DNA from: Dyadobacter bucti
Lineage (GTDB): Bacteria; Bacteroidota; Bacteroidia; Cytophagales; Spirosomataceae
Direction of reading: 5' to 3'
Assembly (NCBI RefSeq): GCF_005869225.1
Contig: NZ_SWFP01000002.1
Coordinates: 806,001 to 870,000, forward strand
DNA length: 64,000 bases
In this document: piece by piece, positions 50,901 through 59,423 of the stretch
Layout: the number at the start of each line of letters is the position of its first letter
How positions within the stretch are numbered: the first letter of the stretch is position 1
Made by a program: the position numbers and the translations under genes
The notes under the pieces: generated by a model
Seen by the model: the letters and a program-made list of their open reading frames with translations, nothing else
What the model was told of the DNA's origin: nothing
Databases searched by the model: none

Positions 50901-52188
50901 GATCGTCCCGCCCGCGATGCGCGGCGATGATCGCTCCATCCGTCAAACTGCCCGAAGCTGTGCGACTGCCCGCGGCATAATGTCTTACAATTTCACCTGA
51001 GCTTTTGGTCTTATAAATCCCGTCCCCGTCCGTACCAAGCCACAGATAACCGTCCTTGTCGATACACATTCCGTAGTAGCGCAGGTAACTTTCCGCCCGG
51101 GAATCCTGTATCTTCTTTTCAAAATTTCTGAATTTTTCGGGAATGCTGCTGATCAGATAAACCCCTTCGCCGTAAGTACCCAGCCAGATATTATCGTCAC
51201 GGTCCATATAGATCGATTGTACGGACCGCCGGGTAATACCTTCGTTTTGAGAATCGTTCACCTTTTCAAACGAAAATGCTTCCGGGCTGCGGCTTTTGAT
51301 CTGGCTCAGATCCAGGCTGACGACCCCGCCGTCCTGCACCCCAATCAGCAACTGGCCACGACGGTTTTCCTGCAGGGACAGGTAAATATCGCTCTTGTAA
51401 TTTCCGGCCAGATGCAAGATATAAAACTTCGATTCGTCCCTTTTGTAGAATATCAGTCCTTTTGCGGAAGCGATCCAGATGTTGTGAAAATGATCCTCAA
51501 ATATGCTATTGATACGCGTTAATGGTATATCCCGAAGATTCAAATCTGCTTTGACCGGTTTTCTGTTCCGGCCGATTTTAAAAACCTCGATCCCCGACTC
51601 CCGCGTCCCCAACCAAAGCATACCCTGCGAATCCTCCAATTCATTCAGGATGGAATTAGTACCTAATCCGGGTAAGTTATCCTCGTTGAAATAGGTAAAC
51701 TTTCCTGTCCTTTTGGAGAATGAAGCAAACCCTGAACCATTCAGCGAAACCCAGAGATTACCATCCCGGGCCTGAGAAATGTCGCTTACATCATTTCCTG
51801 AGCCATTTTTATCCGGTAGCGGCGTGTGCCTTTTGAAATGATCTTTTTCCGCGATATACTCGTTCAGGCCGCTCCGGGAGCTGGTCCATATCGTGCCCTC
51901 TTTATCCCGGAAAACTGTTTTGACATAGTTGCCTGAAATACTGTGCGGATCGTCCGGATTGTTCTTGAAAACTTTAAAAGTGGTTCCGTTGAATCGGTTG
52001 AGGCCATCGCCGGTAGCAAACCATACCAGTCCGTCCTTATCCTGGACAATGCTGTTGACAATCCCAAATGAAAGTCCTTCCTTTAACGCATACCGGAGCA
52101 CTCTTCCTTGCTCCGCGGCAACTGATGGAAATGAAAAGAGGCAGGAAACAACCAGCCAAAAGAAATCTCTGAAATATGCATTTTTCAT
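47989..52188 (-). CDS. Hybrid two-component system sensor-regulator (HTCS)
   Basis: 1399 residues from the ATG at 52188, which opens a signal peptide (FFWLVVSCLFSFPSVAAEQ). The periplasmic part has about fourteen propeller repeats (DGLVWFATGDGLNRFNGTTF, EGTIWTSSRSGLNEYIAEKD and so on) and a Y_Y_Y domain. A transmembrane helix (WWAYLLYVALIGTVIYYYQQ) is followed by the kinase with phospho-His866 in ISHEFRTPLTL, the ATPase (NLVSNALKYTPRNG, DSGQGIPKE), a receiver domain (MLIVEDDADIRQYIGQAF, DIVISDVMMGG) and an AraC-type HTH end (ISEVAYQVGINDIKYFREQF). Such proteins sense glycan fragments in the periplasm and switch on the neighbouring PUL, here the susC/susD/GH30 genes directly downstream. Confidence 0.95.
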   Translation of the reverse strand: MKNAYFRDFFWLVVSCLFSFPSVAAEQGRVLRYALKEGLSFGIVNSIVQDKDGLVWFATGDGLNRFNGTTFKVFKNNPDDPHSISGNYVKTVFRDKEGTIWTSSRSGLNEYIAEKDHFKRHTPLPDKNGSGNDVSDISQARDGNLWVSLNGSGFASFSKRTGKFTYFNEDNLPGLGTNSILNELEDSQGMLWLGTRESGIEVFKIGRNRKPVKADLNLRDIPLTRINSIFEDHFHNIWIASAKGLIFYKRDESKFYILHLAGNYKSDIYLSLQENRRGQLLIGVQDGGVVSLDLSQIKSRSPEAFSFEKVNDSQNEGITRRSVQSIYMDRDDNIWLGTYGEGVYLISSIPEKFRNFEKKIQDSRAESYLRYYGMCIDKDGYLWLGTDGDGIYKTKSSGEIVRHYAAGSRTASGSLTDGAIIAAHRGRDDQLWFGTYSKGLFLYNPAKDSFKQYANIPGDPTSLAKNDVRVIFEDRKGNIWVGTNGGGLARLDKKTGKFANFVTTNSSINSNDVRAIAEDQTGNLWIGTYGGGLNYLDVDAMQFKSFFNDPKKAVYLSNKIILSLHFDVLQRLWVGSEGNGLLIYDTKNQTTRHFTEKNGLANNVIYAIQPESIDKMWFSTNKGLSRMTLSTRSIDHYDQSNGLQKGQFNPNSALYNAREQSMVFGGTEGWNLFYPKDIGPSGYKPKVMITGLQLFGQNVEVGAKKDGRIILSRQIGDQHDIVLQPNQSVFSIQYTALNYAYPDRNSFAYKLEGLDRDWNFVQNERSATYRYLPAGTYIFRVKTANQDGVWFEDSAALQIHVLPPWYQTWWAYLLYVALIGTVIYYYQQYKIRQAKLKYEVRLAHFETQKEKELNEKKLAFFTHISHEFRTPLTLIINPVKELLLKMDNRDQEHNSLNIVYRNAKRLLSMVDQLLLFRKADLQADKLKPAVQNITKLALEVFQCFTHQADQKNISYQFVGADENLEIVADREKIEIALFNLVSNALKYTPRNGTVVLDITELEEQVLITVSDSGQGIPKEAGDQIFSVFHQFQDSRFPSKGGFGIGLYLTKTFVESHFGTISYESNVGKGTVFKVLLWKNHPELVLENESPEIVDRSSVLLGELSEDDILLASSAISKHQLVVDELSTDVKSMLIVEDDADIRQYIGQAFSGKFKLLQAENGEDGLALVRKNLPDIVISDVMMGGMSGIEMCSQIKSDMALSHIPVVLLTASTSQEVKLKGIEGGADDYIGKPFDKAMLVARVDAILKSRNDLQRYFYNEITLQANDFKISSEYKEFLKECIRVVENHLTDPEFSIKVLAAEIGMSHSTLYNRIKSISGQSTNSFIRFIRLRRAAQILITTDITISEVAYQVGINDIKYFREQFHKLFGMKPSEYIKKFRNPFHENFQINKGIFQNRLDG

Positions 52189-52409
52189 ACGCCGGTCTAT
52201 CACCATATTCCTACCCCTGCATGCTACTTTAAAATATCAAAGTTATCATATTTCGAGCCAGAACAATCGCAGGCGCCGTCAATAATTCAGAGTGGTCTGC
52301 TTAATTACAGACTATTTCTTTCAGCAGGAATGCCAAAAAACTAAAGAGCCCTACAATCATATTGCCTGCCGACAACACTTTATAAGGCTTTTTAGCAAGG
52401 CAGCGGCAC

Positions 52410-52967
52410 TTAATAGGTACCGTTCGAAATCGTCGCGGAATAGCCGTTTGCTATCACTTTCTTCGCCCGGTTTCTGTAAATGTCCGGATCCGTCGGCGCT
52501 GTCGTGGCGAGCCCGTCCACATACCGGTTGAACATACAAAACGCGGCAGCGATCAGTACCGTATCATGAATATCCCGATCGTCGGCACCGTTTTTTCTGG
52601 CAGTTTCGATTTGTTCGGTAGTTACATTTTTCCCGCCCCTCTGCACGCTGCCGGCAATGGAGAGCAGGGATTTCATTTTTTCGGAAAGCGTCGTTTCAGC
52701 ATAGTTGCTTTTTACATTTTTGACAAACGACCAGTCATCGTCTTCCAGATAAGCGCTCGCAATCGCGCCATGGATCGTCTGGCAGAAATAACAATCATTC
52801 AGTGACGAGACGTATGTACCTATGAGTTCGCGCTCTCCCCGGCTCAGGCCTTCGTCCGACTGCATCAGCGCGTTTGCGAGCAGGTTCATCGGCCCGGCCG
52901 TATGTGGGCTGAACAGCATGGGGCCCAGGATGCCGGGCACTCCTTCTTCCAGTTTAATATGCGGCAT
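52410..52967 (-). CDS. AhpD-like peroxidase-related protein (carboxymuconolactone decarboxylase fold)
   Basis: 185 residues. The redox motif CYFCQTIHG (C-x2-C then His) and the preceding GLSRGERELIGTYVSSLNDC match AhpD/CMD-family peroxidase-related enzymes. DDRDIHDTVLIAAAFCMFNR is the second conserved helix pair. It is cytoplasmic. Physiological substrate unknown; AhpD proteins are alkyl-hydroperoxide reductase partners. It lies 25 bases after the MetE-like gene on the same strand, so the two form an operon. Confidence 0.88.
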   Translation of the reverse strand: MPHIKLEEGVPGILGPMLFSPHTAGPMNLLANALMQSDEGLSRGERELIGTYVSSLNDCYFCQTIHGAIASAYLEDDDWSFVKNVKSNYAETTLSEKMKSLLSIAGSVQRGGKNVTTEQIETARKNGADDRDIHDTVLIAAAFCMFNRYVDGLATTAPTDPDIYRNRAKKVIANGYSATISNGTY

Positions 52968-52992
52968 GGTTGTTCAGGTTTTTAAAATTAGA

Positions 52993-54057
52993 TTATTTGA
53001 TTTTCGCTTCGGCCAGTTTAGTACCCTGTACCCTTGCTTTTATTTTGGCAAATGCAACTTCCCGGGCTGTGGAAACATCGTCTGCAAACGGCGAGAATCC
53101 ACAATCGTCGGTGGAGCCCAGCTGCGTTACCGGAATGTATTCAGCTGCCTGCACCAGCAAGTCGCACACTTCTTCCGGAGTTTCCACTCTGGGATTCAGC
53201 ACATCCGTCACCCCGAGGAATACTTTCTGATTGGTCCCGAGATTTTCCCTGATGGATTCAAGAACTGTCTTTTTATCTTTTTCGCCCGCATATTCAAGAT
53301 AAAAATTACCTGCATGCAGTTTAAAAAACAAGGGTAGCAGCTCTGGATACGGGACATCAGCGCTATGGGTCGAATCGTGGTCACCACCGGGACAAGTATG
53401 CACCCCGATCCTGCTCCGCTCGGAGTCGGTGAAACGGTCGAGCACTTGATTGTTCAGATCTATAAACTGGCTCAGCAATCCTTTGCTTGGATCCAGTTTC
53501 AAGGCAAGGCGCGCCTCTGTAAAATCGATCTGCACATTGTAGGCGCCCGCAGTGAGGCATTGACGGATGTCAGACTCGGCCTGGTCAAGCAAATCGGCAA
53601 TAAACTGCTGCTGCGAATATCCTTCGATACCTTCGGCTGGATACAAAAGGCTCATCGCGGAGGCAGCAATGACAGCTTGTTTGACTGGCAGGCTTGTCAG
53701 TTTCCGGGCCGATTTGAGATAATCGGCTGCAAAATGCTGATAACGGAAAGGACCCGCCGTCAGCTTCGGAAGTTGGCGCGTATGTCCGTCGGCAAAAGGA
53801 ATTACCACCCCTCCGGCGGCCAGATTAGGCGAGCCTTGCACCGCGTAAGTAGCAAAACTGGGTTTGGATTGCTCACCGTCTGAAATGACCGGAGAGCCGG
53901 TTGCTTCGAGCTGAACAATCGTTTCCCTGGTTGCCTGCCCAAAAAGCTCGGACAAAGCGGTGGCGGAGATTTCATTTTTCTGAAAAGCCTGCATGGCTTC
54001 CTGCAGATAAGCGGGACGGGGAATGCTTCCTATGGGTTCGGTAGCTATAAAAGTCAT
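52993..54057 (-). CDS. Cobalamin-independent methionine synthase-like protein (MetE C-terminal family)
   Basis: 354 residues from the ATG at 54057; the open frame continues to 54117, but the extra part is a poor hydrophobic start. It matches the C-terminal catalytic half of MetE: TEPIGSIPRPAYLQEAMQAF, NVQIDFTEARLALKL, zinc ligands in GVHTCPGGDHDSTHS (His and Cys) and in FYLEYAGEKD (Glu), then LGVTDVLNPRVETPEEVCD and a later Cys in STDDCGFSPF. The N-terminal half of MetE is absent, as in archaeal-type or other single-domain methyltransferases, so the methyl donor may differ from folate. It is paired with the AhpD-like gene. Confidence 0.88.
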   Translation of the reverse strand: MTFIATEPIGSIPRPAYLQEAMQAFQKNEISATALSELFGQATRETIVQLEATGSPVISDGEQSKPSFATYAVQGSPNLAAGGVVIPFADGHTRQLPKLTAGPFRYQHFAADYLKSARKLTSLPVKQAVIAASAMSLLYPAEGIEGYSQQQFIADLLDQAESDIRQCLTAGAYNVQIDFTEARLALKLDPSKGLLSQFIDLNNQVLDRFTDSERSRIGVHTCPGGDHDSTHSADVPYPELLPLFFKLHAGNFYLEYAGEKDKKTVLESIRENLGTNQKVFLGVTDVLNPRVETPEEVCDLLVQAAEYIPVTQLGSTDDCGFSPFADDVSTAREVAFAKIKARVQGTKLAEAKIK

Positions 54058-54169
54058 GTTGCTGTGGTTAAGATATATATAGAAATTATTCCAGCTGAAA
54101 ATGAAAATCATGATCAACAGGAAGGCAGCCCGGAACAGATCTGGCTACCGGAAAGTTTTACATATAAGC

Positions 54170-54586
54170 TTAAACAGCCTCGGGAGGAGGGGAATGCAAT
54201 TCTGAAATCTGCGAAATCAGCAAATACTTCCGATCTGCGAAAGATCTTCGGACAGAAAAACCCCCGGTTTCATTTGCGTAATTCCAAATCACCGAATTAA
54301 CGGGCAGATACATTTTGATCAGGTCATTCAGCAATTTAATCCACTGGCTTGCAGGATGCGGGGCCTGCTGGCTGGCATTGATCTCCTGTATCATTTCCGA
54401 TAATTCTGAAAACTGCTGCCAGGATGCCGATCCCGCTGACCCAGCCGTATTCCACACTTCAATAGCACCAACCTGTTTCCCGGCAAGCACTTTTTCAGCT
54501 TTCTCAAAATCCAGCAAAGCCACCGACAGCCCGAGCATGTGGTAGAGCAAAAGCGCAAGCATGAATGTACTGGCGATGGCTTTCAT
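54170..54586 (-). CDS. Hypothetical protein with N-terminal membrane segment
   Basis: 138 residues. It begins with a hydrophobic segment (STFMLALLLYHMLGLSVALL), a signal anchor or uncleaved signal. The rest is helical and polar (QQFSELSEMIQEINASQQAP, then WIKLLNDLIKMYLPVNSVIW). I do not recognise a family. It lies between the MetE-like gene and the malectin protein on the same strand, with gaps of about 110 and 57 bases. Confidence 0.5.
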   Translation of the reverse strand: MKAIASTFMLALLLYHMLGLSVALLDFEKAEKVLAGKQVGAIEVWNTAGSAGSASWQQFSELSEMIQEINASQQAPHPASQWIKLLNDLIKMYLPVNSVIWNYANETGGFSVRRSFADRKYLLISQISELHSPPPEAV

Positions 54587-54643
54587 AAACAGTGAAAAGA
54601 AGTTCTCTAAACTAGCAGATATGATTGGATTTGCAAGAGAAAA

Positions 54644-56182
54644 TCAGTCTGTCACCAGTATTTTAATCCGCTCTGTTTCAGAAGTTGATCGTATTTTAAG
54701 CAAATAAATCCCCGTACTTAACGAAAGATCAGAGATATCAATTTCGGCCTTCAATCCGGGTTTGCATTGACCTGCTACGCCCACTTTGTAACTTCTGCCA
54801 TTCTGATGAACCAGGTCCAGCGAAATATTCCGGTCATGCTGCCCGCCAATTTCCAGTGTAAACCTGTCCCGCACCGGATTAGGGTAAACAATTGACTGTG
54901 CCTCCTGCTGGCCAAAATCCTCCGCTAAAATCTCCCCGCTCATCCGGCTGCCATCCGCAGGACCAGCAAACAGCACTTCAATGGCCGAAACCCTGGGGAT
55001 ATCCTTGGACCCGCTCATAAACTCAATACTTAAAATCCCGTCCGTCACCGTTACCTGTATCGTTTCCTTAACCGCTCTCAACGCACCGCCCGCTTTGGCA
55101 TAAATATCATATTCGCTCAGTTTTAGCTCATCTTCGATCGCTACCCCGAACTTCCTGCTGCCTGCCCCGCCTGGTCCTCTGCCCGGCACACCAAACCAGG
55201 TTTCCGCAAAGTGCAGCACCACGTGATGTTTACCGTTTCTAACCGGTATGTTGTAATCAAAACGTTCGGAGCAGCGGCCCGTCCGGTACAACACATCATC
55301 TGTCGTATTAAGGATATTTCCGCTGGCAATGCCGCTGGTACGGTCAATGCCGCTAAAATACTGATCGGCGGTAAACTGTTTATTGCCCGAAGCCAGGTAA
55401 GCCGGCCCCCCGGCGTTGATCCGCAATTTATCATTGGCATTCAACGGCAATACCTTGATCGTGATCTGTTCCTGATCAGTCAGCAGATGGGTACTGACCT
55501 TGACCGTAAAAGTAAAACTTCCCGTTTTTCCGGGTATCCATTTAAATGCCCCACTGGATCCGCCGATGGTCGCACCCGCAGGCGCATTGACCAGCGAAAA
55601 AGTCTTGACCTGGTTTCTGTTCGCCTGAGCTGTCGCCGTAAAAGCTACTTCCTGACCAACAATGGTGATCCTGTTGCCAATATCAGCCAACACCAGTGTT
55701 GGATCGGGCTCCTTTACAACGAGCGTTACCTTAAGCGTTGCACTTGTGTAACCCGACGCCCTGGCTGTGACCGTTGCCTGATAAGTCCCCACGGCCATAC
55801 CATCGGCACTTACCCCGAAACCCAGCACCCCAAGCGCCGGAGAAGGTATCACCAGCCACTCGCTTCCTGCCGATTGGCTCAGCGACACTGCCGGATTTCC
55901 CGTACTGGCCGTCAAAGTAGCAGTCTGCCTGGGCGGGCGCTCTCCGACGATATGCGTAAACGTCAGCGAGCCCGGTGAGATCGATAGCACCTTGGAGGTT
56001 GACTGCATCGCCGAGAGGTCCACCGATGGCAATATCCAGCAAATGAAAATTACTAAAATTGTCAAAAAAAGGGCGTTAAAGCCTGTACGATCGTGATGAT
56101 CTGCAGGCACGTTTTCGGGCGACAATCGGAATGCCGTGCGCCTTTTCAGAAAATGGCTGTTTTGCGAGAAAATTGTCTTCAT
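54644..56182 (-). CDS. Malectin-domain protein exported by type IX secretion
   Basis: 512 residues from the ATG at 56182; the longer frame to 56272 reads as noise before this point. A basic N-terminus and a transmembrane/signal segment (NALFLTILVIFICWILPSVD) come first, then an immunoglobulin-like BACON-type part (LSISPGSLTFTHIVGERPPR, TASTGNPAVSLSQSAGSEWL), a putative-Ig repeat (VGQEVAFTATAQANRNQVKT), a malectin domain (LRINAGGPAYLASGNKQFTA, HHVVLHFAETWFGVPGRGPG) and a T9SS type A sorting tail (SIVYPNPVRDRFTLEIGGQH ... TGIYLLKIRS). Malectin domains bind carbohydrate. The tail indicates export across the outer membrane. It is divergent from cassette 2. Confidence 0.85.
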   Translation of the reverse strand: MKTIFSQNSHFLKRRTAFRLSPENVPADHHDRTGFNALFLTILVIFICWILPSVDLSAMQSTSKVLSISPGSLTFTHIVGERPPRQTATLTASTGNPAVSLSQSAGSEWLVIPSPALGVLGFGVSADGMAVGTYQATVTARASGYTSATLKVTLVVKEPDPTLVLADIGNRITIVGQEVAFTATAQANRNQVKTFSLVNAPAGATIGGSSGAFKWIPGKTGSFTFTVKVSTHLLTDQEQITIKVLPLNANDKLRINAGGPAYLASGNKQFTADQYFSGIDRTSGIASGNILNTTDDVLYRTGRCSERFDYNIPVRNGKHHVVLHFAETWFGVPGRGPGGAGSRKFGVAIEDELKLSEYDIYAKAGGALRAVKETIQVTVTDGILSIEFMSGSKDIPRVSAIEVLFAGPADGSRMSGEILAEDFGQQEAQSIVYPNPVRDRFTLEIGGQHDRNISLDLVHQNGRSYKVGVAGQCKPGLKAEIDISDLSLSTGIYLLKIRSTSETERIKILVTD

Positions 56183-56574
56183 AAGTCGTTGAAAAATAAA
56201 TAGTTGTTGAGATGAGTAGAGCTGTAACCAGCAATGATAAAAAAGCCATATACGGCAAATGCTACTGATCATTTTACAATTTTTTATAGATTTAATTATA
56301 AGTTTTACAGATAGGATTAATCGCAGTTACGGAAGCTGTATTTTCAGTTCAATGACTTAAATCCTGATCCGTATCGTCAAATAAAATCTGATCTCTTCTG
56401 AATGAACTACTCCCCGGCCCGGGTAACTTCTCGCGCGCGTTGTGAAACACATTTCGTTGCCAGATTTTTTACGGTGGCTTTCAGCCGATGGAGTTGTATC
56501 CAATCGGAAAATGCCCGCATGATTTGCTGAAAATCATGCGGTTTTTGTATATTTCTGCATCACAACGATTTGAA
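56183..56574. other. Divergent intergenic region between malectin gene and cassette 2
   Basis: About 390 bases. The half next to the malectin gene is AT-rich and probably holds its promoter. The half next to the sigma gene contains a terminator-like hairpin (56515-56546). An open frame in the sigma gene's own reading frame continues through this hairpin to 56488; I do not take it as coding. Confidence 0.5.
56515..56546 (+). promoter_or_regulatory. Terminator-like hairpin in the sigma-factor leader (possible attenuator or operator)
   Basis: CCGCATGATTT and AAATCATGCGG form a perfect 11-bp stem with a 5-base loop, followed directly by TTTTT. It lies 28 bases before the sigma gene start (56575), although no plus-strand gene precedes it for many kilobases. 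It may be a transcription attenuator. Alternatively it is a palindromic operator: TTTG at 56523-56526 and TATATTTC at 56548-56555 could form a promoter with a 21-base spacer across it. Confidence 0.55.
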
Positions 56575-57165
56575 ATGGCCTTTTTCAGAAAAACGCATTC
56601 GGATACAGAAGTCGTCGAGGGCATCCGGGGCGCGCCTGCGGAAAAAAGATTTTTTGAGAATACCTTATATGAAAAATATTCTTACCTGATCCAGGAAGGA
56701 ACGTGGAAGCATAAACTTTCCAGGGATGAATGTTCAATGGTCTATTCCGACTCTGTCCTGACGGTTATAGATCACATTCAAAACGAACGTTTCAAAGGCG
56801 GATCATCTATCAAAACCTATCTTTATCAGATATTCAGCAACAAATGTGTTGACCTGTTGCGAAAGAATTCGACTAATAAACAACAGGTGCTGCAAGGTGA
56901 CACGCTGGACGATTATCTCAATATTTTACCCGACGATTCAAGGGGTGTCATCGAAATGCTGATAGCCCGGTACGACATGGACCTGTTAAGAAAGCGGCTT
57001 TTTGATCTGGGAGACAAGTGCCGCCGGATCATTGAAGCATGGAGCGAGGGATATATGGACCATGAAATTGCCTCCGATATGGATTACCTTTCAGCAGCCG
57101 TGGTCAAAACAACCCGTCTGAGATGTCTTGAAAAGTTGCGTGAGTTATACGGAAAAGGGAAATAA
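56575..57165 (+). CDS. ECF-type RNA polymerase sigma factor (cassette 2)
   Basis: 196 residues from the ATG at 56575 (MAFFRKTHSDTEVVEGIRGA). Earlier in-frame starts at 56488 and 56536 would translate the terminator-like hairpin. Region 2 is visible in RDECSMVYSDSVLTVIDHIQ, then KGGSSIKTYLYQIFSNKCVD and LLRKNSTNKQ. Region 4 is in RLFDLGDKCRRIIEAWSEGY, then MDHEIASDMDYLSAAVVKTT, the DNA-binding HTH. It is clearly related in order and domain plan to the sigma factor of cassette 1, but the sequences are far apart. The TPR gene starts three bases after its stop. Confidence 0.88.
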   Translation: MAFFRKTHSDTEVVEGIRGAPAEKRFFENTLYEKYSYLIQEGTWKHKLSRDECSMVYSDSVLTVIDHIQNERFKGGSSIKTYLYQIFSNKCVDLLRKNSTNKQQVLQGDTLDDYLNILPDDSRGVIEMLIARYDMDLLRKRLFDLGDKCRRIIEAWSEGYMDHEIASDMDYLSAAVVKTTRLRCLEKLRELYGKGK

Positions 57166-57167
57166 AA

Positions 57168-57887
57168 ATGACTGAACGAATAGCAGATTATTTCGAAAAG
57201 AAGCTTTCGGCTGCGGAAAAAGCACAGTTTGAGGCCGACCTGAAATCGGATCACCAACTTGCTGAGGATGTAGCATTCTATCTTGCGTCAAAAAAAGCAG
57301 CCTACTCCGTATCAGCCAATGAAAACCTCGCCAAGCGACATGCGGAATGGCAGTCACTGGCGAAAAACAATGCCCGTTTTGTCGAATTACGCACCTGGTA
57401 CGCAATCGCGGCAGCGGTTGCGATCGTAGCGTTCGGATTATCCTGGCTTTGGCTCGGGAAAAGCCAGAAAGATCTGCAGCAGCTGGCAAACGGATATGCC
57501 ATGGAGCACTTTACCACCCTGCCGGTGCAAATGGGCAGCAGCGGCGATAGTGTACAGGCAGCGGCCAACAATTATAATCGCGGACAATACGCAACTGCCG
57601 AAAAGATATGTGTGGAAGTACTGAAACGCGACCCAGGAAATGCAGAAGCAAAAAAAATCGCTGGTATTGTTTCCCTTCGGCGACTGGAATACGACAAAGC
57701 AATTGATTACTTCCACAGGCTCGGAGAGCAAAAAGAGCTGTATGCCAATCCCGGCAAATTTTACGAGTCCATTGCATTGCTGAAACGGGGAGCGGCCGGG
57801 GATAAGGAAAGAGCGGAACGTTTATTGGAGGAAGTAATTGAAAAAAACCTGGAAGGAAAGAAAGAGGCGGAGAAGTGGATGGAGTGA
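57168..57887 (+). CDS. Single-pass membrane TPR protein, probable anti-sigma factor (cassette 2)
   Basis: 239 residues. The cytoplasmic N-terminus (TERIADYFEKKLSAAEKAQF, EADLKSDHQLAEDVAFYLAS) has the short helical look of anti-sigma domains. One transmembrane helix is at about 76-96 (WYAIAAAVAIVAFGLSWLWL). The periplasmic part has TPR helices (AAANNYNRGQYATAEKICVE, KIAGIVSLRRLEYDKAIDYF) and the shared end LYANPGKFYESIALL ... RLLEEVIEKN ... EAEKWME. This end aligns well with that of the cassette 1 protein, so the C-terminal periplasmic half is the best conserved part. Sigma binding is inferred from position and topology. Confidence 0.75.
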   Translation: MTERIADYFEKKLSAAEKAQFEADLKSDHQLAEDVAFYLASKKAAYSVSANENLAKRHAEWQSLAKNNARFVELRTWYAIAAAVAIVAFGLSWLWLGKSQKDLQQLANGYAMEHFTTLPVQMGSSGDSVQAAANNYNRGQYATAEKICVEVLKRDPGNAEAKKIAGIVSLRRLEYDKAIDYFHRLGEQKELYANPGKFYESIALLKRGAAGDKERAERLLEEVIEKNLEGKKEAEKWME

Positions 57888-57950
57888 AAGGAAGGCCAGG
57901 CTTGTATCATTGCATTTACATATTCAGGCATAAAACAAACTTCAAACACT

Positions 57951-59393
57951 ATGAAAACCTTTCCCCTTATTTTAAAATCGGGCTTAACTTTCACGCTAAT
58001 TTTCTTCCTATCCCAAAGCGATGCAAATGCACAGCCAAGTGAAAAAGAGCCCTATATCTATCATGGATACAATTTATTGCTTCCGAAAGGGTTCGGTTCA
58101 AAACAGTTAATTGATCTAATCAGAACAAAACTATTTATAGATATCTCAAAGCACGTTCGCCAATGTCCCTGCGACACTGCTTTGATTAATATAGACTATC
58201 CTGGTTTAGAATTCAACGGGCATGACCGGGTTCAGGTAAAAACAAGGAATGGACAAGGAGATGATATAGAAATAGATCTGAATGTAAAAGGATTAATGGC
58301 CGAAAAGAACTCCGAGTTCTCTACGGATGCCGGCGTGAATCCTATCTCAATGAAAAATGAAACAGTGGTTGACTCCATGCTGAAGGCGTCATTCAATCCT
58401 AACTTCAAAAAGACAAAGAAGGTCAAACTTGCAATTTTTGACAGCGGAATAGATAAAGAATTGACCAAACTGGACTACATAGGGGTAACATCAGTCGTTG
58501 CAAGTTGTTTGCCACAGCTAGATACATTTGATAAAGGTCGTGACCCTTTCGGTCAGCAAAAACCAGCGGATTCGAGACGAATCATTGGTTTGAATTTTGC
58601 GCCAAAGGATGAGACTGGTGATAAATACAATGTTTTTAATATTACCGATCACGGAAGCACAAAGCATGGTACGCGGGTTGCTTTTTTAATAGCTGAGCAA
58701 TTCAAAAAAAGTCAGACAAAAGGAGTACAGCTTCTGATCATGAAAGTTCTTAACAAATACAACAAAGGGGATGGTTACGGAATTATGTGTGCCATGTATC
58801 ATGCTAAATTGCTTGGAGCCGAGATCATGAATTTCAGCCTCGGATACTATGGCCCGGAAGATCTTATTTTCAGAAAGTATATCAACGATATGAAACTCCC
58901 GCGTGGATATCAAAGTAAGTATGAAAGACCTATTTGGATTGTGAGCGCGGCGGGAAACGCTATGGAACAATTTGAGCAGCATGTTGATTCCAACGATGAA
59001 CGCGCAAATATAACCGCTGATATTAGCAGGGATCTTGACCTTCGAAACTCGAAATTCTATCCCGCTTATTTTAGCAAGGACATCAAAAATGTAATATCCG
59101 TAACGACAGTCAAGGATGATCTTCTCAGTGTTTGTGACGGACAAAACTACGATCGTAAAAGCCTGAATATAGGGGTAAAGGCAACAAATTGTCTTTTTGC
59201 AGTTGGCACTTTTTTGGAAATTAATGGCATTTGGGAACCGCGGAGCGGAACATCTTTTGCTGCCCCGGTTGTTGCTGGATGGATCGGAACCAAGTCCAAG
59301 TTATTTGTTGGGAAAGATCAAATACTTGAAGGTGCCTCCATATCAAAACCATTGGAAAGATATATCCTTTTAGGTAAATTTATTAATCCTTAA
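57951..59393 (+). CDS. Secreted subtilisin-like (S8) serine protease (cassette 2)
   Basis: 480 residues. Unlike its counterpart at 6312 it has a signal peptide (LKSGLTFTLIFFLSQSDANA). The S8 triad is Asp164 in LAIFDSGID, His239 in KHGTRVAFLIAEQ and Ser435 in SGTSFAAPVVAGW, with oxyanion Asn336 in IVSAAGN. An N-terminal domain (about 35-150) contains the motif RQCPCDTALINIDYPGLEFN, comparable to the KCDNCICPVVLFIG region of the other copy, so both proteases share this extra domain. It should act in the periplasm, on the same side as the TPR part of the anti-sigma protein and the CHAT protein. Confidence 0.88.
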   Translation: MKTFPLILKSGLTFTLIFFLSQSDANAQPSEKEPYIYHGYNLLLPKGFGSKQLIDLIRTKLFIDISKHVRQCPCDTALINIDYPGLEFNGHDRVQVKTRNGQGDDIEIDLNVKGLMAEKNSEFSTDAGVNPISMKNETVVDSMLKASFNPNFKKTKKVKLAIFDSGIDKELTKLDYIGVTSVVASCLPQLDTFDKGRDPFGQQKPADSRRIIGLNFAPKDETGDKYNVFNITDHGSTKHGTRVAFLIAEQFKKSQTKGVQLLIMKVLNKYNKGDGYGIMCAMYHAKLLGAEIMNFSLGYYGPEDLIFRKYINDMKLPRGYQSKYERPIWIVSAAGNAMEQFEQHVDSNDERANITADISRDLDLRNSKFYPAYFSKDIKNVISVTTVKDDLLSVCDGQNYDRKSLNIGVKATNCLFAVGTFLEINGIWEPRSGTSFAAPVVAGWIGTKSKLFVGKDQILEGASISKPLERYILLGKFINP

Positions 59394-59423
59394 AGCAGAG
59401 CCCTATTTCGTCCAAGGCGCTAA

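Noticed and set aside
56488..56574. Earlier in-frame starts for the cassette 2 sigma factor
   Set aside because: They would translate through a terminator-like hairpin and add residues unlike any sigma N-terminus.
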